A stretch of 64,000 nucleotides of DNA from positions 558,001 to 622,000 of the forward strand of contig JAFREQ010000039.1 of NCBI GenBank assembly GCA_025331565.1, read 5' to 3'. A program made the position numbers and the translations under genes. This DNA comes from Holacanthus passer (taxonomy: Eukaryota; Chordata; Actinopteri; Pomacanthidae). The notes below the pieces were generated by a model. It searched no databases. It was not told the DNA's origin and saw only the letters and a program-made list of their open reading frames with translations. Below are positions 1 through 10,425 of this stretch, in pieces (positions within the stretch are counted from its first letter, which is position 1; the number at the start of each line of letters is the position of its first letter).

Positions 1-221
1 TCAAGCAGCCATCTTTCCCTTGTAACAACTTTCTTGCTACATCCCACAGTTGTTTACACACTGTTCAGCTACTTTAGCTTAGCAGTTAGTGATGGCTTCT
101 CTCTCTCATCTGCTCTTTCTTACTTGGTGTGTCGGAAGTTTAGTCTCTCCTTTTCCTCCTTTAGTCATAATTGTACATGTAATAAGTGTACTGTACTTAA
201 GATAAGATGAAGTAATTCTTT

Positions 222-580
222 ATTGATGGCCTTGCTGTGATGGAGGCGAGGCTTAGTGAATTGGAAGCATGGCTCTGCACCACGTACCCTAAATTGTTAG
301 CTACTGTGGCTAGCCAGCCCCTAGTAGTCGGTGCAGACCAACCAAGTGTAGCTCCTGCTGGTTTCTGGCAGCTCCCGAGCAGCCAGGAAACCAGGGAGGC
401 TGGGTGACTATCCGAAGGAAGCACAGCCATAAACAGAAGCCCATGGTTCACCACCAACCTGTTCTCATTTCTAATAAATTTCCCCCACTCAGTGACACAC
501 CAGCTGAGAAACCAACTCTGATCATTAGTAGTTCTATTTTGAGAAACTTGAAGCTAGTTACACCGGTGACAAGTGATTAA
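222..580 (+). mobile_element. LINE (CR1/L2-like) ORF1 fragment with start of esterase-like domain
   Basis: From 240 the plus strand reads MEARLSELEAWL, a short coiled-coil-like segment. In a second frame from 401 to the stop at 578-580 it reads WVTIRRKHSHKQK, then PPLSDTPAEKPTLIISSSIL and RNLKLVTPVTSD. This matches the ORF1 protein of fish CR1/L2-like LINEs, which carries a coiled coil and an SGNH esterase-like domain whose block I resembles VIGSSILR. The glycine is lost here (IISSSIL), and the frame shifts between the two blocks near 390-400. A short ATT run follows at about 591-606. It is a decayed fragment with no RT nearby. Confidence 0.6.
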
Positions 581-2373
581 GAACTGGTGATTATTATTAT
601 TATTACATTTGTGGACTGTACTATGTTCTCTCTCCTGTGTGTGCTGGATGGGATTAAACTCACTGAACAGTGCTTTCGGTTTAACCCCCCATCTTCTGTA
701 GAGAAATAAATCTCCACCAAATAAGGGTGGTACAATTTATCCTTCCATACATCTGTCCTTTTAAATTCTTGCAGTTAACATCAGCCTCTAACAGTTGCCA
801 CACTAGCAGTTGGAAAACACACTATTCTCAGTCCTACTAGCATGTAAATGTATTCTAAGTTTGGAAAATGGCCCCAGTTAATAACTGATTCAAGGAAAAA
901 CAGTAACCTGCCTGTGTATAGAAAGCTCATTCATAGCTTCCAGGTAATCCAACCTCCAACATCCAAAATCTCAACACTTTAAATTATATTTTCTATCCAT
1001 TCAACCATTATCTACAACAGCTTATTGTTTGGAGGGTCACGGGGTGGCTGGAGACGATCCCAGGTGACTCCCTGGACAGGTTGGCAGTTCATTACAAGAC
1101 AGACACATAGAGACAAACAAACACTAACAGTCACATTCACACCTTACATTTTCTAATTTAACTGTATTTACAATCATTTTACAATTAGACTGCTTGAGAA
1201 CCTACCAAATGGTGGAATATCTTATTGTTTTGTATTGTTTTGACAAGGCGTGTGCTCTACCTGAGATTGAAGACCATAGATCAGGGTGCTCAGTGTCTGT
1301 GCTACAGTGATGTAACTGACTGTTATAGCAGTTTGTGTGTGATCATTTCAACATTTCTCTATGCCAAGGAGGCACAGACAAATCTGATCCTGGTGGGCAA
1401 AGACTGAGTACAGAAGGATGTCAGTTTGTGAGTTGTATTTCTAACTCTCTCACAGATCAGGTTTTGAGGATGAGGGGAGAATTTGTCAAGGCAATATCAT
1501 ACACTGTGGAGATGCCTCTGATGCGAGACTGCAACACTATACTTAGGAAAACCAGAACTGCTCAAGGTTTGAGCCTGCTGGAAAAATCGGGGTGGCAGCA
1601 TAAGGGAGGGAAAGATGTAGACAAAGCCTAAAAAAGTGCAAATAGATTTATTTGGTCTGTGCACAGTGTGCTCTTGCTTTCACCCTGTGGCACTCACAAA
1701 TCAATAATTGAACAGAGCAAGGATAATAGCTACTACACACACAGTACACTCTGAGCATGGTGTGGAAAACTCATTTGGAAGCAAAATAAATTGCTGCTTG
1801 TGGTCCAGAGTTGCTCATCCCATGTCTCTATAGTGAAGAATGGATTGAGAGTGGTCTCAATTGTGCACACATTAGCTTGTATGCTGGAATACTATCAATG
1901 TTTTACATGTCCTCCAACACATAAAGCAGTTTCCTCGACCACTCCATGTCACAATAACTCTTAACGGTGTGACCTGATCCCTCATCCCATATACTACAAA
2001 GCTACCCAGTTCTGGATCCTGGTCACATTCCTGTGGTGAGGTCTACTTTGAAACTCTGATCATTTTACAGTTGGGAGATTCTATAGGTAGATTATTTTAT
2101 TGATAAAGATGCCACTGGAAAAGAGATGCTGAGCTGTTGGAGACAAGGAACAACAGAACAGAACTGCTGCTCCTGGTGATTTGTATGCAGGCCCAGATCA
2201 ACTTCAAGTCTAAACACAGTTTTCTCCAAGATGGAACTGAGAAGTCAAAGCCCACTTCACTCTTTTGGTGTCATGTTCACGTCAATGTTGTATGACTGTG
2301 ACCTTTCCCCATCTTTAACCAAATAGTTAATTAGCCTAATATTTGATAGGGTTAAAAATGATTAACTCTAGGA
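581..2373. other. noncoding, no gene recognised
   Basis: Apart from the dispersed repeat at 986-1,150, this stretch has only short open frames (for example 1,335-1,631) with no recognised motif. I see no splice-supported exon, RNA gene or terminal inverted repeat here. Confidence 0.6.
986..1150. repeat. dispersed fish repeat (CATTCAACCATTATCTACA type)
   Basis: The stretch contains CCATTCAACCATTATCTACA, then GGCTGGAGACGATCCCAGGT, CCCTGGACAGGTTGGCAGTT and CACTAACAGTCACATTCACA, in that order. These blocks occur in the same order in a very common teleost interspersed repeat. I recognise it from memory and cannot name its class reliably. Confidence 0.5.
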
Positions 2374-3212
2374 GACAGAGCAGTTGACAGATTTTCTAAG
2401 TCAGTCCATTTCATTTCCTTACCAAAATTGCCCTCAGCCCTTGAAACAGCTAATTTGCTCATAACCCATGTTTTCCGGCTACATGGTATCCCCCAGGACA
2501 TTGTCTCAAACCGAGGTCCCCAGTTTGCCTCTCAGGTGTGGAAGGCATTTTGTCAGGCACTGGGGGCCTCGGCCAGCCTCTCCTCTGTTTACCATCCACA
2601 GACTAACGGCCAGACAGAGCCGGCCAATCACAACCTGGAGGCGTCCCTCCGGTGTGTTGCCTTCCGTCACCCAGCCTCCTGGTCCACCCACCTGCCCTGG
2701 ATTGAGTACACTCACAACTCACAGGTTAGCTCCGCCACAGATATGTCACCATTCATGACTTCCTGTGGCTTCCAGCCACCCCTATTCCCCAACCAGGAGA
2801 CAGAGGTGGCTGTCCCATCTGTTCAAGCCGTGCCCGCCAAATCTGGCGGGAAGCCAGGTCTTCCCTTTTGAGAACAGCTGCTCGCAACCAGCGGATAGCA
2901 GATCGTCACTGGACTGCTGCACCTAACTACCAGGTTGGCCAGAAGGTCTGGCTATCATCTCGAGACCTCCCCCTGCAAGTGGAGGCTCGCAAATTGGCCC
3001 CAAGGTACATTGGACCCTATGAGATTGACCGTGTGATTAACCCCAGGTTAATCATCCTTCCTTCCACGTGTCCCTCCTGAAGCCAGTCTCCACTAGTCCA
3101 CTCAGTCCTCCGGCCGATCCCCTCCCACCCCCCCGGATCATTGACGACCACCCTGCCTACCTACACTGTCCAGTTGCTGGAGCTTTCAATACTTGGTCGA
3201 CTGGAACTGGAA
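2374..3212 (+). pseudogene. Ty3/gypsy (chromovirus-type) integrase C-terminal half, decayed
   Basis: The frame reads VDRFSKSVHFISLPKLPSA, HVFRLHGIPQDIVSNRGPQF and YHPQTNGQTE, the retroviral-type integrase core. The second catalytic Asp is replaced: canonical SDRGPQF is SNRGPQF here (near 2,505). A frameshift at about 2,830 moves the reading frame, after which RTAARNQRIADRH, GQKVWLSSRDLPLQ and KLAPRYIGPYEI give the GPY/F module. A chromodomain remnant, FQYLVDW, lies at about 3,187-3,207 and stops just before the LTR. gag, protease, RT and RNase H are absent upstream, so this is a 5'-truncated copy. Confidence 0.9.
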
Positions 3213-3219
3213 CTGGTAC

Positions 3220-3780
3220 TGTTGTGATCTGGGGTTTTTGTGTATTGGTTTCTTTTCTCATTCGCTTCTTTCTTTCAGTGCGTGGTGGTGGCATGGTGGT
3301 TCCGCTCTCCTCCCTGAGACCTGGCAGATGAGGCACACCTATCTGCAATTCCCACAGTCATCTCATCAATATAAGTCGGGTCTGGAATCCACTCCAATGC
3401 CAGATTATTCCATCTCATACAGTATAATCTAGTCCCCTGTGTTTCTCCAGCAATCACCAGTTAGATGCTATCCTTTGAAAACTTTCTTGCCACGTGTTTT
3501 TTCTCGTACTCACCTCGTGTCTTTTTTTCCCAGTTCCCCGGTGTGTGTTCCTCACTGCCAGCCTTCCTCCTGTGCCCCCGTGTCTGTGGTTCCCTGAGCT
3601 CCAGCTACGTCCATCGTCAGACCACCATCTCCGCCATCCACTCACCAGCCAGTCCGCTGTCTGTCACCTCCATTTGTGTTTTTTCCCTTTGGTGTTTTTT
3701 GTTAAATTAAAGACGCTTCAGACCACTTATCTGTCTCCACTTCTGCCTCAGTCGGTCCAGACCACATACCCACCATAACA
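3220..3780 (+). repeat. 3' LTR of the gypsy element
   Basis: A sequence of about 560 bp that begins TGTTGTGATCTGG and ends CCATAACA. Its ends form an imperfect inverted repeat, TGTTGTG/CATAACA. It follows the integrase/chromodomain remnant in the right orientation. A likely polyadenylation signal ATTAAA lies at 3,706-3,711. Its last 200 bp resemble the LTR fragment at 19,770-19,962. The 5' boundary is approximate because the polypurine tract seems to be deleted. Confidence 0.7.
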
Positions 3781-3789
3781 GCATATTTC

Positions 3790-4275
3790 ATTCAGTCGAA
3801 ACAAGAGTCCATTAAGGCGTAGTCTTGTCCCATTGGTGGATTAGAGGGATTCAGTGTCCGGTAACTTTCCACCCTGCATGGCAAACAAACGAACAAAAAA
3901 AAAACACTAGTGAAGGAGACGAACAAGAACAGAACTGCTTTGGCCAAGAAACACAAGGAACGGACCTTAAACCAGTGGAAATCTGTGCTGGTCTGATGAG
4001 CCCAAATTTTTGGTTCCAACCACTGTGTCTGTGCGACGCACAGAAGGTGAACAGATCTGGTATCTGCATGTGTGGTTCCCACCATGAAGCATGGAGGAGG
4101 AGCTATGACGGTGTAGGGATGTTATGCTGGTGACACTGTTGGCAATTTATTCAAAAACAAAGCACACTATACCAGGATGGCTACCATAGGATTCTGCAGT
4201 GACATCCCAACTGTTTGAGTTTTGTGGTACTATAATTTGTTTTTCAACAGGACAATTATCCAAAACACACCACCA
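3790..4275 (+). pseudogene. Tc1/mariner transposase fragment, decayed
   Basis: Across several frames the plus strand shows remnants of the Tc1 DDE transposase: WPKKH-like sequence near 3,940, then LCWSDEPKFLVPTTVSVRR (canonical LWSDESKF..), KHGGGAMTV near 4,090, and near 4,250 a block resembling QDNDPKHT (NRTIIQNTP). It is broken by at least three frameshifts and by stops. Neither terminal inverted repeat is recognised. It abuts the L2 LINE fragment at about 4,300. Confidence 0.75.
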
Positions 4276-4299
4276 GTCATCTCTGTACTTGTCTTGTTA

Positions 4300-5234
4300 G
4301 ATCTTAGAAAATGTAATTGTCATAAAAGGAATTGTGCTGAGCTGGTTTAGGTCCTATTTATCAGACTGATCTCAGTTTGTACATGTCGACAATGAATCCT
4401 CTATGTACGCTAAAGTTAATTACAGTGTTCCGTAAGGTTCTGTGCTTGGATAGATTCTGTTCACCTTACATATGCTTCCCTTCGTGAATATTTTTCAATT
4501 TTCTACTGTTAAACTCAGACAAAACTGAAGTTATTGTGCTTTGTCCCAAGCAACTCCGATGCACCTTTTTAAAAGATATCAGTACCCTCAATGGCATTGC
4601 ATTTGCCCCCAGCACCACTATAAGGAATCTAGGAGTTATCTTTGATGAGGATATGTCCTTTAATGTGTGTATAAAACAAATTTCAACCAACAAATTTTCA
4701 AATTCTTTTTTCACCTCTGGAACATAGCAAAAATCAGGCATATTCTGTCCCAAAAACATGCAGAAAATCTAGTCCATGCACTTGTTACTTCTAGGCTTAG
4801 CTATTGCAAGTCTCTATTATCAGACTGCCCCAATAAGTCTTTAAAGAACCTCCAGTTGATCCAGAATGCTGCTGCATGTGTATTGACAAGAACAAGGAAA
4901 AGAGATCATATTTCACCCATTTTGGCTTCTCTGCACTGGCTCCCTGTCAAATCGAGAATTGAATTTAAAATCCTTCTGCTAACCTACAAAGCTCTCCATG
5001 GTCAGGCACCCTCAAGAGCTCATAGTACCATATCATCCTAATAGAGCACTACACTCCCAGAATGCTGGGGTTTTTTTTTTTGGTTCCTAGGGTTTCCAAA
5101 AGTAGAATGGAAGCCAGAGCCTTAAGTTATTAAGCTCCACTCCTGTGGAGTCAGATCCCAGTCTAAGTTTGGGAGGCAGACACCCTTTCCACATTTAAGA
5201 GTAGGCTTAAAATCTTCCTCTTCAACAAAGCTTA
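4300..5234 (+). pseudogene. L2-clade LINE reverse transcriptase fragment (5' part of a split copy)
   Basis: Decayed RT of an L2-like fish LINE. From 4,316 it shows LSWFRSYLSD, VDNESSMYAKVNYSV and ILFTLYMLP, then a deletion that removes the YADD region. NSDKTEVIVL-like sequence follows near 4,510, then RNLGVIFDEDMSFN. The frame 4,667-5,041 continues NIAKIRHILSQKHAENLVHA, LVTSRLSYCKSLLSDCPNKS, LQLIQNAAACVLTRTRKRDH and SPILASLHWLPVKSRIEFK. The final block, near 5,130-5,234, is FKSRLK-like sequence ending in the FDKAYS-equivalent region. A younger retroposon interrupts it; the 3' UTR resumes at 5,636. Confidence 0.88.
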
Positions 5235-5621
5235 AAGTTCACCGATTGTACTGTTACCTTGAAGTGGTGGTGAAGCTTGTGTACCTTAATGACCCTGAGG
5301 GCTATGTGCGAGTCTACTGTGGAGCAGATACAAACAGTGACCACTATCTAGTCTCGGGTATGATTAGACTGAAATTGACAAAAATAGAAATTGGCTAAAG
5401 CAAACTCACAGAGGAAATGTTTTGACATCAACAAGCTGAAGTGCCATAGAAGATTTCATTGTGGAAATCAAAAACCACGAAGAGGAATAAGTAATAAAGT
5501 AAGTAAGTTAAAACTTTTCGATCCCTGGCCATGTGTCCCTGGGCAAGATACAGCATGTTGGCCATCGGCATATAAATGTATGTTGCTTTGGATAAAAGTG
5601 TCTGCTAAATGAAATTGTATA
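5235..5621 (+). mobile_element. 387-bp retroposon inserted into the L2 LINE, with 14-bp target-site duplication
   Basis: The insert is flanked by TTCAACAAAGCTTA (5,221-5,234) and TTCAGCAAAGCTTA (5,622-5,635), a 13/14 match. It splits the L2 sequence exactly between the coding end and the 3' UTR. Its 5' part encodes GADTNSDHYLVSGMIRLKL and, after a frameshift, QRKCFDINKL. This resembles the end of an AP-type endonuclease domain of a non-LTR element. Its 3' part carries a tRNA B-box-like TTCGATCCCTGG (about 5,518-5,529), then CCCTGGGCAAGATACA, and finally CTTTGGATAAAAGTGTCTGC TAAATG, a tail widespread in vertebrate SINEs. The exact family is unknown to me. Confidence 0.7.
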
Positions 5622-5635
5622 TTCAGCAAAGCTTA

Positions 5636-5965
5636 TAGTTGGGATTGGTCCAGGTGAGCCCTGTGCCATCTCTTAGTTATGCTGCTATAGGCCTAGATTG
5701 CCAGGGGACTTCCCATGATGCACTGAGCTTAACCTTAACCTGACTTTCTCTCTCTCCTCCACCTGTATTCATTCATAACCCACCAATGCATCTTATTAAT
5801 ATAACTTCTTCCCTCTCTCGTAGTTTTGTGCTCTCGTGTTTCTCTCCTCTCTCTTCTCTCCTGTCACTTTCTGCAGGTACATGTGTCACCAGAGCTGCAG
5901 AGTCTGGACCCATGTTTACAAGGCTCCCACTGCACACGTGTCTCCATTTAATCACTGCTATTGTT
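5636..5965 (+). mobile_element. 3' UTR of the split L2 LINE
   Basis: It resumes directly after the target-site duplication with TAGTTGGGATTGGTCCAGGT. It continues with TTATGCTGCTATAGGCCTAG, GGGGACTTCCCATGATGCAC, and a CT-rich segment ending in TTCTGCAGGTACATG. These blocks follow the FDKAYS end of L2-like fish LINEs in the consensus I remember. The join across the insertion supports reading 4,300-5,965 as one interrupted copy. Confidence 0.7.
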
Positions 5966-6498
5966 CTATGACTGGTTTCTATGACTTTTATTAGTTCATC
6001 AGTCGTGTGAGAGCATGACCTTCAAATAACACAAGCCTTTTTGCTGTGTCTGGGACTGAAAATCTGGGATTAGGACGATCATGTGTATATATTGTATTTA
6101 GTCTTTATTTTTATTTCTATTTTTGTCTTGTTTTCATCTTATTTAGTTTTTATTTATCACTCAGTCACTTTTTAAGTTTATTTTAAATTTGAAGAGACAT
6201 ATTGAGGTAAGTTAAATTGCTGCCTGACTTTACTATGTTAAATGAATTTAGATGAGTGAAATCTTAGTCAAAATGCACCTCTAGCAACAAGTCAACGCCA
6301 TTAAGCTGTTATAATCTAGCATTAATTGTCAGTTAAATCAGGTAGGTTAGTCTGCCATGCACACATATTGTAAACGCAATGTAGTCTCGGCCGTGGGTGT
6401 TTGCTTCAATGCTAGCACCCGGGACCAGTGGTGGTTACATTGAGTTAAGGTTGAAAATTATTATAATATAATAATATAATAATAATAATATAATAATT

Positions 6499-6530
6499 GT
6501 GAATTTCGCCACTGTTTGACGAATAAAGGT
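6499..6530 (+). repeat. LINE 3' tail fragment
   Basis: TGTGAATTTCGCCACTGTTT followed by GACGAATAAAGGT. This is the 3' terminal consensus (AATTTCCCCACTGTGGGACG AATAAAGG) that ends the Rex1-like LINEs in this window. It has the same CGCC variant as the copy at 8,256-8,303. No LINE coding sequence is recognisable upstream. A degenerate ATA/AT-rich run precedes it. Confidence 0.6.
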
Positions 6531-6689
6531 ATATATTTTCTTAAATTAGATGGTATTATAGAATGACAGGATTAACATTGTAGTAAAGGGCCCAACACTT
6601 CTGGGTGTTAATTTTAAGGTGTAGTGTGCCACAATGAATGTAGGTAGAATTAAGATTAATTAAAAGTATATTTTCATTTGTATTTTTAG

Positions 6690-7627
6690 AGAAGGCACAA
6701 CTCTTATCTCCAACGATACCTTGCACTAAAAGCAAGTGCCAGCAAAAGGAAGGAACCTGAGTCTAGTGACAGTGCTTCAACCAGCAAGCAGCAAAAAGAG
6801 GAAACCACCAAAGTTTCTCAGAAGAGCATTGACCATGCAGTGATAGACTGCACTGTCCAGGGTTTGCACCCTTTTGGAATAGTGGAGCACTCAAAAATTA
6901 AAAGCCCGGTGGAGTAGCATCACCCTAGTTCCACTACGATGTCTCATTCGAACCAAGATTGTAAAAACTTCAGCTGAAATGAAGACAAGTGTAAGCAAAG
7001 CAATGCAAAATATCAAATAAATGGAGGCAACAGCAGATTGCCAGAGACATGCTCAGTAGCTCTTGCTTGCAGGCAACTTAAAGGATCCCACACATCTGAT
7101 ATATTAGCTTGGGTACAACATCCGTGAGAGAATTGTAAAAATTACCACTGACAATGGCTCCAATTTCATCAAGGCCTTGAGTGGTTATGGCCTTGATGAA
7201 AACAACAATATGGAAACATCTATAGAAGTAAGCTCAGCTGAAGGGGTAAAGGTAGTGAAAGTGAATGACAATCAGGAAGATGAAGTTCAGGGAGTGGAGG
7301 TAGAGGCTGTTAAGGTGGCATGTCTAGCCAAAGCTGCCAAAGCATCATCTGTCTGCTTATCATCATCACTTTAACCTGATCTGTACAGAGGATGCAACAA
7401 AAGCAAACTTAAATTAGACCTACAAAAAGGTTTTGTAGCCACAAGAGTGGTTGATCCACCATAATTGCAGAGGTAATTGAAAGAGAGTGTAAGCTCCAGC
7501 TCATCCACCCTAATGACAGCAGGTGGAAGTCCCTGTTTCTGGTGGTGGAACGAATGTTGAGGATCATCAAAGACAATGGAAAAGGGGCCATCAGAGTGGC
7601 TTCCATTGCACATAAAGCTCCCATGTA
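6690..7627 (+). pseudogene. hAT-superfamily transposase fragment, decayed
   Basis: The plus strand shows RRHNSYLQRYLALKASASKR at about 6,690, resembling the end of a BED-finger region. After it come ATTDSGSNFIKAF-like sequence (IVKITTDNGSNFIKAL near 7,130-7,180) and an acidic spacer. At 7,470-7,600 it shows VIERECKLQLIHPNDSRWKS followed by LFLVVERMLRIIKDNGKGAI. The last block matches the hAT signature LxxxxxTRWNSxxxxxxR. Stops and frameshifts break it. Terminal inverted repeats were not found. Confidence 0.8.
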
Positions 7628-8255
7628 AGTGCTAATTATATAATAATTATGCGAATATATTGATAGTATAGTGATAAAGGTATGAGACTCTGCATCTTGG
7701 CAATTAGCTTGCTATTTTTATTAGTTGACATGTCAATGGATGATTATTGTTAACTGGTGTGGCTGAGAGCATGTGATGTACTTACGAGTAATTATTGCAG
7801 CTGGTTAATTATGTTAACCTCAATTCAGTTTCCTCAAAGTATTATATTTCTAAAGATTATTATATAGAGATTATTATCAAGTAGCATTTCGTGTTTTAAA
7901 TACATAAGACTGCTAAAGACAAGATTATCATGCATAAACACTATGTAAAAATTAAAGTCATTTGTGATGTTTCTAGGGATGGTGGTTTCTAGCTAGACAA
8001 TAGAAACCTCCTTGCATATATTTTTTGTTAAGTTATTTTTGTGTTCTCTTTTCTCAGCTATTAAGCAATTTTCTCCCCCAAAGGAGCCAGACTGGACTCA
8101 AAAACTTTGGAAACCGACTTCTTCTGAAATTAAACTAGAAAATCTGGCATTGAAAAACATATGAAGTTTATGGAAATGCTCCAAATGGGTCGATACTTGG
8201 GTCCAACTTTTGAAAATAGCGTCAGGAAACGAAAATATTGTCCACTATTGTGAAT

Positions 8256-8303
8256 TGTGAATTTCGCCACTGTGGGACGAATAAAGGTTTATCTTATCTT
8301 ATG
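8256..8303 (+). repeat. LINE 3' tail with TTATC repeats
   Basis: GTGAATTTCGCCACTGTGGG then ACGAATAAAGGTTTATCTTA and a short TATCT run. This is the shared 3' end of Rex1-like LINEs, without coding sequence upstream. Confidence 0.65.
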
Positions 8304-8327
8304 TTATTGACCCATTATAAGGCTGAA

Positions 8328-8400
8328 TATATATGTATGTGTGTGTGTATGTGTGTATATTTGTGTGTGTGATATATATGAACACACACAAATTATATAT
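8328..8400. repeat. TATG/TG-rich microsatellite
   Basis: An imperfect run of TATATATGTATGTGTGTG units followed by GATATATATGAACACACACA. Simple sequence; no function is implied. Confidence 0.8.
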
Positions 8401-9341
8401 AGTATTTTGCAACAACAGAGTTGGAGAAGTTGATGACAAATTGGAGTTTAAATGCGTGTAGTTAAATGTACTAAACAATGCAAACCACAAATAATAATCT
8501 TCTTTGCTGATAGGTTCTTGTACATTATGCACAAAAAGTTGCCTGGTTCGTCTTCAAACAAAACTGCATGTTAAGTTTGAGAATGAATTGTTTCATGTTG
8601 TAATACTTAGATGAAGAGGAATTATCCCGAGTTACAGAAAGGAAAGGTTCAAAATTACTTGACAACCACTAGTCAAATATTTAGGTTTTTCATTAAAGCT
8701 TGGCTGTCTGGCAAATGAGATACCTTTGTCTTAATTACACTAAAACTTAAGTCTGATTGTCAACCCTCCTTGACATGCTTACATTGAACCAAATTCCCAT
8801 CTTCCTTATGAATAGTCTGGCAAAAGTATAACTTTTGTAAATGATCATACATTGAAATCCTGTGCTAGGACCAGTGCCTTCATTTCAATAATACCATGTT
8901 ATCTTCTTTAAATACTGTTATTGCGCTGAAGGTTTAACTGACAGATACTGACTCTCCATGGTTAAACAATAATAGTGTTAATGAGATAAAGGAATCTGCT
9001 GAGCAGATAAAGAAATGGAGGAAAACTAGGTTCATAGTTCACTGTAATATATTCAAAGAGGCCATGTCTATACAAAACAATATAACTGGCCAGAATATTA
9101 TTATATCTCCAGTATTGACCAGATACTCAACACACCCGTTCACAGTCTCTGCATCCAACTGTGTAGAACTTTATTATACTTCATTAACAAAATAGCTTCA
9201 ATCAGAGACAGCATTGTTGCTGATGTAAACACAGATGACGCAGCAAACCCTGTCAAAAAGTTGTAACCACTGGAAAATGTACCTGTATTACATTAATTGA
9301 ACTGGACCAGTTCCAGAAAATAGAGCCCTAAACTCTTACAG

Positions 9342-10380
9342 TTTGTACATATTGAAGAGGACAGGAGCCTTCACATTGAGGTGTATAAAGAACCAACACA
9401 AACAGACCAATACCTGCTCTTCAACTCCCACTACCCACTGGAACACAAGCTTGGAGTCATCAGAACCTTGCACCACCGAGCGGAGACTATTCCCACAAGT
9501 GTAGAGGCCCAAGAGAAGCAGCAGAAACGCTTGAAGAATGCACTCAAAACTTGTGGAAACCCTAACTGGACCTTTGTAAAAACAGCCATGAAATCCAGAA
9601 AAATTATCAACACCGTGGGGGATGAGGAGAAGAAGTAAAGGTGCAATAACTTTGTTATGCCATATGTGTCCGGAGTATCTGAGAAACTCCAGAGGATTTT
9701 CAATAAACACCACATCCCGGTATTCTTCAAACCAAGCAACACACACAGAAACTGATCCACCCCAAAGACCCTACATCGAAACACAGGAAAAACAGCCTGG
9801 TTTATGCAGTCCAACGCAGTGAGTACTGTGCAGATTCATACATTAGAGAAACCAAGCAACCACTCAATAAATGGATGGCTCAACACAGGAGGGCCGACTC
9901 CTCAGGCCAAGATTCAGCAGATTACCTCCACCTCAAGGAAAAGGGACAGTCTTTCGATGACAACAATGTACATATTTTGAACAGTGAGGATAGGTGGTTT
10001 GAAAGAGGAGTGAAAGAGGCTATTTATGTCAGAGTAGAGAAGCCATCACTCAACAGAGGAGGAGGCCTCAGACATCACCTGACTCCCAAGTACGATGCTG
10101 TCCTTTCATCTCTTCCCAGGAGATTGAACAACCACTTGACCTCCTATGACAATGTTAATGGTCACTCACATTTGGCATAAGGTGACTCACAACAACTTTC
10201 AATGACTGTTGTTAAACACCCAGGAGCACCCGTATACTAAGTGGTAGCAATGACTTGGTTAACGACTCCATAGAGGTATAAGTACCTGCTAGTCAGTCAG
10301 AATTGAAGCTTCTCAGATGAGAAGTGAAACATCTTCAGAACCTACAACCAAGTCCATTTGCCTTTGATTCAACTCGTACT
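9342..10380 (+). pseudogene. Penelope-like element, 3' part (RT end and GIY-YIG endonuclease)
   Basis: The frame opens FVHIEEDRSLHIEVYKEPTQ, followed by DQYLLFNSHYPLEHKLGVIR and TLHHRAETIPTS. After a frameshift near 9,640 it continues PYVSGVSEKLQRIFNKHHIP. These blocks characterise the C-terminal half of fish Penelope-like proteins, which couple an RT to a GIY-YIG endonuclease. The nuclease starts LVYAVQRSEYCADSYIRETK at about 9,798; the YIG motif has become YIR, so catalysis is probably lost. MAQHRRADSSGQDSADYLHL, EDRWFERGVKEAIYV and PSLNRGGGLRHHL follow, to the stop at 10,178-10,180. The 3' tail ends with GAAGCTTCTCAGATGAGAAG at 10,304-10,323 and the motif TCAACTCGTACTTGG. Confidence 0.88.
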
Positions 10381-10388
10381 TGGACACT

Positions 10389-10425
10389 TCAATAGTTATG
10401 CAGATGACACCCAACTGTGTGCCGC
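10389..10425 (+). pseudogene. possible RT motif-C scrap (L2-like)
   Basis: Directly after the Penelope tail, the plus strand encodes NSYADDTQLC, which matches the YADD catalytic motif of L2-like RTs. No other RT block surrounds it, so this is only a tiny fragment or a chance match. Confidence 0.35.

Noticed and set aside
10312..10330. Hammerhead-ribozyme-like core (GATGAG then GAAAC) in the Penelope tail
   Set aside because: Penelope-like elements can carry hammerhead ribozymes, but here the CUGAUGA core reads CAGATGA, and the spacing to GAAAC is too short for a normal stem II. A structure search would be needed to revive it.
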